The translations under genes were made by a program, and so were the position numbers. A model generated the notes under the pieces. The model was given only the letters and a program-made list of their open reading frames with translations, ran no database searches and had not been told where the DNA came from. Positions 6,955-13,754 of a stretch of 16,093 bases of DNA are shown piece by piece (the first letter of the stretch is position 1; every line of letters starts with the position of its first letter). Source of the DNA: Streptomyces exfoliatus (lineage in GTDB: Bacteria > Actinomycetota > Actinomycetes > Streptomycetales > Streptomycetaceae); assembly GCF_000725545.1 (NCBI RefSeq), contig NZ_JNZP01000051.1:1-16093 (forward strand), written 5' to 3'.

Positions 6955-8388
6955 TCAGACGACGGGAGGCATCTCGGTGGTGCGCGAGTCGAGGCCCGTG
7001 CGGAGGTTGACCCAGGAGCCACGGGTGAAGTCGGGGACCTGCACGGGACGCCCCTTGGCTGCCAGGGACATGACACTCAGGGGGACGGGGGCGCACCAGG
7101 ACGCCGAGTCGTACACGTCGATGTCGGGCACCAGACCCGCCCGCATCAACTGCACCGTCCGCCACTGCAGGACGTAGTCCATCCCGCCGTGACCGCCGTT
7201 GTTCGCCGCGTCGTCACCGATCTTCTTCCACAGCCAGTGGTCGAACTCCTTGCGGTACGAGCCGAAGTCCCGCCAGGCGTGACCGCTGTGGTCCGGCTCG
7301 ACGTAGATCCGCCCGCCGCCGGACGACACCACGCCCGCGTAGTCCTCGAAGATGCCCCGGCTGCCCGCGAGGCTGTTGATCCGGCTGTACGGCCGGGGGG
7401 AACTCACCTCGTGCTCGGCGCGGATGACCCGGCCCTTGGCGGTGTCGATGAGACAGGTGACCAGATCGCCGTTGACGTACGTCTCGTTCCAGGAGGGGTG
7501 GTTCCTGGGCACGAACCGCTCCCGGTAGTCGGCCAGACCCTTCGGCTCGGTCGCCGTGGCGCGCAGCGTGGTCATGCGGTCGCCCCGGTTGATGTCCATG
7601 GCCGCGGCGATCGGCGCGAGGCCGTGCATGGCGTAGAAGGAGGCGGTGCTGCGGGTGTGCCACAGCCGGCGCCACGAATCGGTGTAGTACGTGTCGGAGA
7701 ACAGCAGCGCCCGCAGGTCGTGCAGATAGCCGCCGTGTCCGTTCGTGATGTCGCCGAACAGCCCCTCGTGCGCCATCTTGAGCATGGCCAGCTCGTTGCG
7801 GCCGTAGCTGCAGTTCTCCGACAGCATCAGGTGGCGCCGGGTCCGCTCGGAGGTGTCGACGAGGTCCCACAGCTCGTCGAGGCCGGTGGCGATGGGCAGT
7901 TCGACGACGACGTGCTTGCCGGCGAGCAGCGCCGCCTTGCCCTGTTCGTAGTGGAACTCCCACGGCGTGGCGATGTAGACGAGGTCGATGTCGTCGCGCC
8001 GCAGCATCTCGGCGTACGAGTCGGCCGAGCCGCCGAACTCGACGGGACGCGGCTTGCCGGCGGCGGCCAGCCGGTCGGCGACTCTGGTGGCGCGGTCGGC
8101 GCGGATGTCGCAGACGGCGGTGACGGTGCAGCCGGGCACGACCGACCAGCCCGTGGTCATGCCGGAGCCGCGGTTGCCCAGACCGATGACGCCCACGCGG
8201 ACCGTCCGGTGCACGTCGTAGGGCACGTCGATCATCGACGTCTGACCCGGCTTCCGGGCCGGTGCGGGCACCGCCGTACCCGCCGCGACGGCGTCGGGGG
8301 CCGCCCCGACCCCCGTCGCGAGGGCTCCGGTGGCGGCCAGGGCACCTCCCAGAAGCAGGCGGCGGGAGACTGCGGAGGTTCCTGTCAT
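6955..8388 (-). CDS. GH109-type alpha-N-acetylgalactosaminidase (Gfo/Idh/MocA fold), Tat-exported
   Basis: GH109 enzymes hydrolyse alpha-linked N-acetylgalactosamine using tightly bound NAD, through an oxidation/elimination mechanism on an oxidoreductase fold. This 477-residue protein begins with a twin-arginine signal (VSRRLLLGG, residues 7-15). Its Rossmann NAD motif is VIGLGNRGSG (67-76). It carries the family landmarks ENCSYGRNELAML (191-203), GGYLHDLR (219-226) and HGLAPIAAAMDINRGD (255-270), which separate GH109 from ordinary sugar dehydrogenases. ATG at 8388 follows GAGGAG by 10 nt and a good promoter lies upstream. The Tat signal fits export of a folded, cofactor-loaded enzyme. The secreted NEW3 protein follows it. 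Activity on GalNAc is family knowledge; a related alpha-glycosidase specificity is possible. Confidence 0.87.
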   Translation of the reverse strand: MTGTSAVSRRLLLGGALAATGALATGVGAAPDAVAAGTAVPAPARKPGQTSMIDVPYDVHRTVRVGVIGLGNRGSGMTTGWSVVPGCTVTAVCDIRADRATRVADRLAAAGKPRPVEFGGSADSYAEMLRRDDIDLVYIATPWEFHYEQGKAALLAGKHVVVELPIATGLDELWDLVDTSERTRRHLMLSENCSYGRNELAMLKMAHEGLFGDITNGHGGYLHDLRALLFSDTYYTDSWRRLWHTRSTASFYAMHGLAPIAAAMDINRGDRMTTLRATATEPKGLADYRERFVPRNHPSWNETYVNGDLVTCLIDTAKGRVIRAEHEVSSPRPYSRINSLAGSRGIFEDYAGVVSSGGGRIYVEPDHSGHAWRDFGSYRKEFDHWLWKKIGDDAANNGGHGGMDYVLQWRTVQLMRAGLVPDIDVYDSASWCAPVPLSVMSLAAKGRPVQVPDFTRGSWVNLRTGLDSRTTEMPPVV

Positions 8389-8430
8389 GGATTCATCGCT
8401 CCTCGATACGGACGGCACGGGCGCGTGACG

Positions 8431-8460
8431 ACTGTGACGGGGCGATCAGAGGCGTGTCAA
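8431..8460 (-). promoter_or_regulatory. predicted sigma-70-type promoter of the GH109 unit
   Basis: On the minus strand TTGACA (8460-8455) is followed after 18 bp by CACAGT (8436-8431), close to the Streptomyces housekeeping consensus. Transcription would start near 8424, leaving a leader of about 36 nt that contains GAGGAG before the ATG at 8388. Confidence 0.65.
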
Positions 8461-8564
8461 TAGGTGCTCAGTAAAGGGGAGTTACACGCAAGGTCGCGCA
8501 TCTCCGGCCGCTTTCGATGCGTGGACCCTGCGCGACATGAGCAACCGGATTCCTGGGTACGGAC

Positions 8565-8614
8565 CTCGCAACCGGCTCGGAACCGCATCTCGGAACCGGA
8601 TCTCGGAACCGGCT
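8565..8614. repeat. degenerate 13-bp tandem repeat downstream of aminotransferase
   Basis: Units CTCGGAACCGCAT (8576-8588), CTCGGAACCGGAT (8589-8601) and CTCGGAACCGGCT (8602-8614) follow an 11-bp related unit CTCGCAACCGG (8565-8575). The array lies in the 244-bp gap between the GH109 start and the aminotransferase stop, 18 nt after that stop. Besides this array and the GH109 promoter, nothing else was recognised in the gap. Confidence 0.8.
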
Positions 8615-8632
8615 TGAGGTGCGACGCCCGGC

Positions 8633-9832
8633 TCACCGCCCGGCGCCCGCGCCTCCCGCCGCCCCGAGACGGGCCACGGCTTCGGCGACGGCCTCCGTGG
8701 ACTTGCAGAAGGCGAAACGGGCCAGCCATCGGGGGGCGTCGGCGTGGTGACGGAAGGCGGAGCACGGGATGGCCACCACTCCGGCGCGCGCCGGCAGATC
8801 GCGGCAGAACTCCACGTCGTCCCGGTAGCCCCACCCCCGCACGTCCGCCAGGACGAAGTAGCCGCCCTCGCCGGGAAACGCGGGCAGCCCCGCCGCTTCG
8901 AGCCCGGCCGTCAGCAGGTCCCGACGGGCCGACAGCTCCTCGCGCAGCTCGACGGCCCAGCTCTCGACGTCCCACAGTGCCCCGGCCACGGCGGCCTGGA
9001 AGGGCGTGCCCGCCGCGAAGGTGACGAACTGCTTGACCGACAGAAGGGCGTCCACCAGCGGGGCCGGCCCGCAGGCCCAGCCGATCCGCCAGCCGGTCAC
9101 GTTGAACGTCTTGCCCGCCCCGGAGACGACGAGGGTGCGCTCCCGCATGCCGGGAAGGGCGGCGATGGTGCGGTGGGGCCGCCCGTCGTACGCCAGGTGC
9201 TCGTACACCTCGTCGGCGACGACGACCACCCCGTGCTCCCGGCAGAGGGCGGCGACCACGGCCAGTTCCTCGTCCGTGAACACCTTTCCCGTCGGGTTGT
9301 GCGGGGAGTTGAACAGCAGCACCCGGGTGCGCGGCCCGAAGCCGGCCCGCAGCGCGGCCTCGTCCAGGGCGAAGCCTCCGTCCCGCGCGGCCAGGGGCAC
9401 GGTCACCAGGCGGGCGCCGGCCAGCTCAGCGCAGGCCGAGTAGGCGTCGTAGCAGGGGTCGAAGGCGAGCACCTCGTCCCCCGGGTCGCAGAGGGCGAGC
9501 AGAGCGGCCGACAGTGCCTCGGTGGCACCGGCGGTGACGACCACCTCGGTGTCCGGCCGGTACCGGACACCGGTGGTCCGCCGCCGGTAGGAGGCCACGG
9601 CCGCGCGCAGCTCGGGGAGTCCGGCCGCGGGGGAGTACTGGTTCAGGCCCTTCTCCACGGCCGCGGCGACGGCGGCCGTCAGGGCGGCGGGGGCGGCCAT
9701 GGCCGGCGCCCCCTGCCCCAGGTCGACGGCCCCGGTACGGACGGCCAGGTCCCTCATCTCGCTGAAGACCGACGGCCGGAAGTGCTGGATGCGGACGGCT
9801 CGGTCACGGTCACGGCCTGATCGACAGGACAC
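8633..9832 (-). CDS. PLP-dependent class I aminotransferase
   Basis: This is a fold-type I aminotransferase of 399 residues in the KAT/DapC/aspartate-aminotransferase superfamily; it should move an amino group between an amino acid and a keto acid or other carbonyl. Visible features are QYSPAAGLPELR (65-76), NSPHNPTGKVF (175-185), the PLP-phenol Asp in VVADEVYEHLAY (Asp207), the Schiff-base lysine in SGAGKTFNVTGWRIGW (Lys241), and a substrate-carboxylate Arg near LARFAFCK (Arg372). The start is the GTG at 9832; no other usual start precedes the conserved IQHFRPSVFSEM segment. That GTG lies 3 nt after the stop of the upstream SIS gene, so translation is probably coupled. It is the last gene of the SDR-SIS-aminotransferase cassette. 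The substrate cannot be told; the family includes kynurenine, methionine and succinyl-diaminopimelate aminotransferases. Confidence 0.9.
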   Translation of the reverse strand: MSCRSGRDRDRAVRIQHFRPSVFSEMRDLAVRTGAVDLGQGAPAMAAPAALTAAVAAAVEKGLNQYSPAAGLPELRAAVASYRRRTTGVRYRPDTEVVVTAGATEALSAALLALCDPGDEVLAFDPCYDAYSACAELAGARLVTVPLAARDGGFALDEAALRAGFGPRTRVLLFNSPHNPTGKVFTDEELAVVAALCREHGVVVVADEVYEHLAYDGRPHRTIAALPGMRERTLVVSGAGKTFNVTGWRIGWACGPAPLVDALLSVKQFVTFAAGTPFQAAVAGALWDVESWAVELREELSARRDLLTAGLEAAGLPAFPGEGGYFVLADVRGWGYRDDVEFCRDLPARAGVVAIPCSAFRHHADAPRWLARFAFCKSTEAVAEAVARLGAAGGAGAGR

Positions 9833-9835
9833 CCC

Positions 9836-10939
9836 CTAACCCTGTGCGAGTTCCGCGCGGATGGTGTCCCCGTGGTACCAGGGGTTGCCGGCGGCCTCGG
9901 AGATCAGGTTCCGTGACTCGGTGTCGCGGGCCCGGCCGAGGTCGAGGGTGAGGTACTGGACCAGTTCGAGGGCGGTGAAGTACTTCCGCATGAAGGTGGG
10001 CTGGTCAAGCGGGATCGCGGTGACCTCGACGTTGCGGTTCTGCGGCAGGTCGGCGGTCAGCAGCCGGATCAGGTTGGCCGTCTTCTCCCGGGTGTACTCG
10101 TCGTCCTCGTCGTCCTGGAGGATCAGCACGCTGTGCTTCCGCGTCGGGTCGGAGAGGGTCGCGACCTCGCTGTGGCAGAACTCGTGGAAGTAGTTGCGCG
10201 TGGCCGGGACCATCGCGATCTCGTTGAGGTGCATCTTGGCCAGCTTCAGCAGGCTCTCGTGCCACTTGGGCGACGCCAGCATGATGACGTTGGCGTCCTC
10301 GCTGCGGGCCGCGGCCAGGCGGGCCAGCTCGCGGTGGGCCGGGGTGAAGTCGCTCGCCAGGTGGTCGGGGAGCGCCGCCACCTCGGCGCGGAAGTCCTGT
10401 GAGATCAGACCGAGTTCGTAGAACATGTCGAGGAGGATCGCGAAGTACTGGCCGACGTGGAACAGCGGGTACTCGCGGTCCGGCTCGCTGAGCTGCCAGC
10501 GGGCGATGGAGACGCCGTGCTCCTTGCCGAGGTCGCCCAGCCTGCCGCCGGAGGTGAGCAGCAGCACCCGGTCGTGGGCGTGCGCGAGCCGGTGGAAGAC
10601 GTGCAGCGGCTCGTTGGAGTGTCCGCTGTAGGAGCTGAGGACGACGAGCGTCCGCTCGTCCTCGATGACGGACTCCGGTATGAGGTAGCGGAAGTCGTAG
10701 TCGTTGAAGACGTGGAACTCCAGCTCGCTGCCGACGGAGGTGAAGAAGGCCCGGACGACGTCCGAGACGATGGCCGAGCAGCCCATGCCGGTGAACACGA
10801 CCCGCTTGAAGTGCCCGTTCTTCATGCGGTCCCGGAGGGCGGGGGTGATCTCGGCGATCGAGTACTCCTCCGGCTTGCGGAAGCCGCCCCGGTACTGCGT
10901 GTTCAGAAACTCCTCGTACCGATCGATGCGCGACTGCAT
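9836..10939 (-). CDS. SIS-domain protein related to bifunctional phosphoglucose/phosphomannose isomerase
   Basis: This 367-residue cytosolic protein has two SIS domains in the PGI/PMI arrangement. The first has FTGMGCSAIVSD (49-60) and LSSYSGHSNEPL (101-112), where archaeal and bacterial PGI/PMI enzymes have GMGGS and SYSGNTEET. The second has IMLASPKWHESLLKLAKMHLNE (split around 219-240) and NYFHEFCHSEV (249-259), at the place where the family has its Glu/His base residues. Gln/Asn-rich canonical motifs are changed, so it may act on an unusual sugar phosphate or a non-phosphorylated keto sugar. ATG at 10939 has AAGGGA 7 nt upstream. It lies between the SDR (74-bp gap) and the aminotransferase (3-bp gap), consistent with an operon. 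Calling it a PGI would go beyond the evidence. Confidence 0.78.
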   Translation of the reverse strand: MQSRIDRYEEFLNTQYRGGFRKPEEYSIAEITPALRDRMKNGHFKRVVFTGMGCSAIVSDVVRAFFTSVGSELEFHVFNDYDFRYLIPESVIEDERTLVVLSSYSGHSNEPLHVFHRLAHAHDRVLLLTSGGRLGDLGKEHGVSIARWQLSEPDREYPLFHVGQYFAILLDMFYELGLISQDFRAEVAALPDHLASDFTPAHRELARLAAARSEDANVIMLASPKWHESLLKLAKMHLNEIAMVPATRNYFHEFCHSEVATLSDPTRKHSVLILQDDEDDEYTREKTANLIRLLTADLPQNRNVEVTAIPLDQPTFMRKYFTALELVQYLTLDLGRARDTESRNLISEAAGNPWYHGDTIRAELAQG

Positions 10940-11013
10940 GGGGTGTTCCCTTTCGGTTGTCCGTGCGGTGGGAGGCTCGGAGGGGTGACCTTCGGATCCG
11001 GCGTCGTGCGCCG

Positions 11014-11754
11014 CTACCACATGAACTGGCCGCCGTCGACGATGAACTTCTGGCCGGTGATGTAGGCGGCCTTCTCGCTCACCAGGAACTCCAGCGCGTC
11101 GGCCATCTCCTCCGGGCTGCCGATCCGGCCCTGGGGGATCTCGGCGAGCAGCCGGTCCCGGTGTTCCTGTTCGTCCGTACGGAAACGCGTGCGCATCTCC
11201 TCGGTGTCGATCATTCCGGGGATCAGGGAGTTCACCCGGATGGCCGGGGCGAGTTCGAGCGCCAGGCACTTGGTGAGGTGCAGCAGACCGGCCTTGCTGG
11301 CGCAGTAGTTGGCTCCGTTGAGCCGCGGCCGGATGCCGGTGGTGGCGGCGACGTTGACGACCGAGCCGCCGCCGGCCGCGAGCATGGCCGGGGCCAGGGC
11401 CCTGGTCATGTAGAAGGGGCCGGACAGGTTGGCGGCGAGGACCTGGTCCCAGTCCGAGGTGGTCATCTCCAGGAACGGTCCGTCGATGTTGCGGCCCGCG
11501 TTGTTGACGAGTACGGACGGGGTGCCGTGCGCCTCCAGGACGAGCGCGGTCACCCGGGCGACGTCCCCGGCGTCGGAGACGTCCGCCCGTACCGCCGTGA
11601 ACCCGCCGCCCAGTTCCTTCTTCGCGAGGGCGGCGGACTCCTCGTCGCCCCGGTAGAGGGCGACGACCCGGTGGCCCGTCGTCAGCAGCCGCCTGCTGAG
11701 GCTCACCCCGATTCCCTTGGTGCCCCCGGTGACGACGGCAAGGCGTTCTGGCAT
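11014..11754 (-). CDS. short-chain dehydrogenase/reductase (FabG-like) lacking the usual catalytic Ser
   Basis: This is a classical 246-residue SDR. It shows the NAD(P) motif TGGTKGIG (9-16), NNAG (84-87), the structural Asn (AANLSG, Asn109), and the YxxxK pair Tyr150 and Lys154 in NGANYCASKAG. PG and a C-terminal GGQFMW are also typical. The catalytic Ser normally sits 13 residues before the Tyr; here VNVAATTGI places Ala137 there, with Thr138 next to it. The enzyme may use Thr138, or be weak or altered. ATG at 11754 follows GAGG at 8 nt spacing. It is first in the minus-strand cassette with the SIS protein and aminotransferase, so it probably oxidises or reduces a sugar or polyol intermediate of the same pathway; fatty-acid reduction is a less likely alternative in this context. 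Confidence 0.9.
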   Translation of the reverse strand: MPERLAVVTGGTKGIGVSLSRRLLTTGHRVVALYRGDEESAALAKKELGGGFTAVRADVSDAGDVARVTALVLEAHGTPSVLVNNAGRNIDGPFLEMTTSDWDQVLAANLSGPFYMTRALAPAMLAAGGGSVVNVAATTGIRPRLNGANYCASKAGLLHLTKCLALELAPAIRVNSLIPGMIDTEEMRTRFRTDEQEHRDRLLAEIPQGRIGSPEEMADALEFLVSEKAAYITGQKFIVDGGQFMW

Positions 11755-11832
11755 GGGATCCCCCTCGGACCGACGGCTGTTCGGGGATCACCCTTCACGG
11801 CGGGAGCGCGCGTAACCAGAACGTCGCCATGC

Positions 11833-11849
11833 TGGTACTCCGACTACCA
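11833..11849. promoter_or_regulatory. inverted repeat upstream of the SDR cassette
   Basis: TGGTA-N7-TACCA lies 79 bp upstream of the SDR start and just past the methyltransferase stop, in the 104-bp spacer. It could be an operator for the cassette or a weak terminator stem. No convincing -35/-10 pair was found beside it. Confidence 0.3.
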
Positions 11850-11858
11850 CTCCCGTCC

Positions 11859-12527
11859 TCAGCCGGGCTTGCCCGCCATGACGACCAGGCCCGGCCCGCT
11901 GTGCTCGTCCGCGGGGAGCCGCAGTTCGGCGACCGGACGAAGGCCGGCCTGCTCGATCAGCTCCACGAGCTGGTCCGGCCGCCACTTGTGGGTCGTCCAG
12001 CGGACCGGCACACCGCCGTAGGCCTCGGTGCGCAGCAGGTCCTCATCGCCGACGTGCGTGGCGGTGAGGAAGTGCCCGCCCGGCTTCAACGCCCGTGCGA
12101 ACAACGCGAGGACCTGCGGAAGGACGTCACGGGGCAGGTTGAACAGCGACCACCACCCGAGCACACCGCCCAGGGACGCCTCCCCGAGGTCGAGGTCGGT
12201 CGCGGAGGCGACCTCGAAGCGGCACTGCGGATACAGCCGGCGCGCGTTCTCGATCATCCGGGGGGAGAGGTCCACCCCGGACACGTCGAGGCCGCGCTCG
12301 GCCAGGTAGGCGGTGACCGTTCCGGGTCCGCAGCCGACGTCGAGGACGGGCCCGAGCCCGCCCACGGTGTCGGCGAAGGCGTCGATGGACGCCTTGTGCC
12401 AGGGGTGGCGGCGGATGTCGCCGATCCCGGTCGTCACGACCATGTCGGCGTAGTTGTCGGCCACGCGGTCATAGGACTCACGGACCACGTCGAGATCGGC
12501 GGGGCTGTCGATACGGTGTGCGCGCAT
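11859..12527 (-). CDS. class I SAM-dependent methyltransferase
   Basis: This 222-residue cytosolic methyltransferase has a Rossmann core. Motif I is VLDVGCGPGTVTAYLAERG (61-79), the acidic residue binding the ribose lies in VSGVDLSPRMIENA (82-95), a D-L-D-L segment follows near 111-114, and the strand-4 region reads LGWWSLFNLPRD (123-134) then LKPGGHFL (147-154). This pattern fits small-molecule methyltransferases of the ubiE/type-11 group; the acceptor cannot be deduced. There is no clear Shine-Dalgarno sequence before the ATG, but a -10-like TATCGT ends 6 nt upstream, suggesting a leaderless transcript. It is 105 bp upstream of the SDR cassette on the same strand and 73 bp downstream of the dienelactone-hydrolase-like gene. 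Membership in either unit is uncertain. Confidence 0.9.
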   Translation of the reverse strand: MRAHRIDSPADLDVVRESYDRVADNYADMVVTTGIGDIRRHPWHKASIDAFADTVGGLGPVLDVGCGPGTVTAYLAERGLDVSGVDLSPRMIENARRLYPQCRFEVASATDLDLGEASLGGVLGWWSLFNLPRDVLPQVLALFARALKPGGHFLTATHVGDEDLLRTEAYGGVPVRWTTHKWRPDQLVELIEQAGLRPVAELRLPADEHSGPGLVVMAGKPG

Positions 12528-12533
12528 CGGCCC

Positions 12534-12564
12534 ACGATAGGACCGCGCGGCGGACCCGGGTCCG
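12534..12564 (-). promoter_or_regulatory. leaderless promoter with 14-bp palindrome for the methyltransferase
   Basis: TATCGT (12539-12534, minus strand) lies 6 nt before the ATG, the spacing expected when transcription begins at the start codon. The perfect palindrome CGGACCCGGGTCCG (12551-12564) covers the -35 region, a good position for a repressor site. Assignment is by position only. Confidence 0.4.
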
Positions 12565-12600
12565 GCAGGGCCGGAGCCCGGATCGCGGTCGCCTACCGGC

Positions 12601-13326
12601 TCACCCCGGCACGGGAACGCACTCGTCGAGCAGGTCGACGACGTCGCGCCAGGCCCGCCGTGCGTGCCGCGGGTGGTACCCGACGCCGGGGACCACGGCC
12701 TGGTCGACCGGCGGGTGGTGGAAGGCGTGCAGGGCGCCGCCGTAGACCACGAGCCGCCAGTCGACGCCCGCGGCCTCTATTTCGGCGGTGAAGGCCTCCC
12801 GTTGGGCGGGCGGCATGATCGGGTCCTCCGACCCGACCCCGGCCCACACGGGGCAGCGGATGCGCGCCGCCTCGCCGGGACGGCCCGTGGTCAGCGCGTT
12901 GACCGTGCCGATCGCGCGCAGGTCGACGCCGTCGCGCCCGAGTTCCAGGGCGATGGCGCCCCCGGTGCCGTAGCCGACGGCGGCGATCCGGTCGGGGTCG
13001 GTGCGCGGTTCGGCGAGCAGTACGTCGAGTGCCGCGTGCCCGATGTCCCGCATCCGGTCGGGGTCGGCGAGGAGGGGGGTCACGCGCGCCAGCATCTCCC
13101 CGGGGTCGGTGAACCAGCGCCCGCCGTTGATGTCGAACGCCAGCGCCACGTACCCCAGCTCGGCCAGGGAGTCGGCCCGGCCGCGCTGGAAGTCGTTCAG
13201 GCCCGGCCCCTCGGGGCCGACCAGGACAGCGGGCCGGCGGTCGTCACCGGCCGGGAGTGCGAGGTGCCCGATCATCGTCAGGCCGTCGGCCGGATACGCG
13301 ACCGTGCGCGTGGTAACCGTGCTCAT
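12601..13326 (-). CDS. dienelactone hydrolase family protein without a nucleophile residue
   Basis: This 241-residue alpha/beta-hydrolase has the size and layout of dienelactone hydrolases, which open lactone rings in aromatic degradation or act on other esters. It has the early Glu in VGPEGPGLND (Glu39), the Asp in VGSEDPIMPP (Asp168) and the His in YGGALHAFHHPP (His200 or His203). The nucleophile elbow, normally G-x-C/S-x-G-G, reads VGYGTGGAIALELG, with Gly120 where Cys or Ser should be. It may therefore be non-catalytic, or belong to a subgroup with a different chemistry. No Shine-Dalgarno is visible, but TAGAAT ends 8 nt before the ATG at 13326, so translation is probably leaderless. It is upstream of the methyltransferase on the same strand and divergent from the clpP operon. 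Confidence 0.83.
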   Translation of the reverse strand: MSTVTTRTVAYPADGLTMIGHLALPAGDDRRPAVLVGPEGPGLNDFQRGRADSLAELGYVALAFDINGGRWFTDPGEMLARVTPLLADPDRMRDIGHAALDVLLAEPRTDPDRIAAVGYGTGGAIALELGRDGVDLRAIGTVNALTTGRPGEAARIRCPVWAGVGSEDPIMPPAQREAFTAEIEAAGVDWRLVVYGGALHAFHHPPVDQAVVPGVGYHPRHARRAWRDVVDLLDECVPVPG

Positions 13327-13334
13327 GAGCCCGG

Positions 13335-13371
13335 ATTCTAGTGATCGTCGAGCCGGCAGGTCCGGTCTGCC
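13335..13371 (-). promoter_or_regulatory. leaderless promoter and dyad upstream of the hydrolase-like gene
   Basis: TAGAAT (13340-13335, minus strand) matches the Streptomyces -10 consensus and lies 8 nt before the ATG. An inverted repeat GGCAG-N7-CTGCC (13355-13371) overlaps the -35 region and may be an operator. The -35 itself is weak. Confidence 0.5.
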
Positions 13372-13754
13372 GCGCGGTGTCGGGGAGGGATGTGAACCGC
13401 TCATTCCGGTGGCCGGAAGTGACCGACTCGGCCGCCATGCCGACCACCGCACACCTGGCCGGATCCGTCTCCCCATTCTTTCCCTATGCACCGTTCTCGG
13501 AGGGAAGGCGAACGGATACCAGCAGGCATCAGGCCTATCGCAACCGCAAATCCCAGCGTTTTCCGGCCACTTGATCGCACCGCGCCGTGACCTCCGCTCT
13601 CAGCGAACTGTTCCGCACCCGAGCAGCCCCCGGCATGAGTGCGTGTTAGCTTCGCCATATGTGAGGGTGGGGGCTGTTCGCTCCCGCTTCGCTGACCGAA
13701 TGGACGGTTCCCGGCCGGACGTCCGGGAACCCGCAAGGATGGGGAGTGGAAACA
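13372..13754. other. intergenic region upstream of clpP pair, no gene recognised
   Basis: Together with 13327-13371 this makes a 428-bp gap between the divergent hydrolase-like gene and the first clpP. Short open frames here have no coding character. It holds an inverted repeat GCGAAC-T-GTTCCGC (13603-13616; inner GAAC/GTTC), an AT-richer patch GTTAGCTTCGCCATATGT (around 13648-13665) that may hold a promoter, and a leader hairpin (13706-13731). No PopR-type box (TCTGCC-N3-GGCAGA) or HspR-type repeat was found. Confidence 0.6.
13706..13731 (+). promoter_or_regulatory. 9-bp hairpin in the clpP leader
   Basis: GGTTCCCGG (13706-13714) and CCGGGAACC (13723-13731) form a perfect stem around an 8-nt loop, and the core CGGACGTCCG is itself palindromic. 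It ends a few bases before the AAGGATGGGGAG ribosome-binding region, so it could be an operator near the promoter or an RNA structure affecting translation. Confidence 0.5.

Noticed and set aside
8388..8418. GTG at 8418 as the start of the GH109 gene
   Set aside because: It is right at the predicted transcription start with no ribosome site, while ATG at 8388 has GAGGAG upstream and begins the Tat signal.
9836..11791. Continuous frame joining the SIS protein to an upstream segment through the SDR gene
   Set aside because: The upstream part is a shadow of the SDR; the SIS protein has its own ATG and ribosome site at 10939.
13355..13371. PopR-type box near TCTGCC at 13366
   Set aside because: The known box is TCTGCC-N3-GGCAGA; here the arms are in the opposite order with 7 bp between, so it does not match.
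13341..13574. Possible 77-residue plus-strand gene in the clpP upstream gap
   Set aside because: No ribosome-binding site, no coding bias and no recognisable motif.
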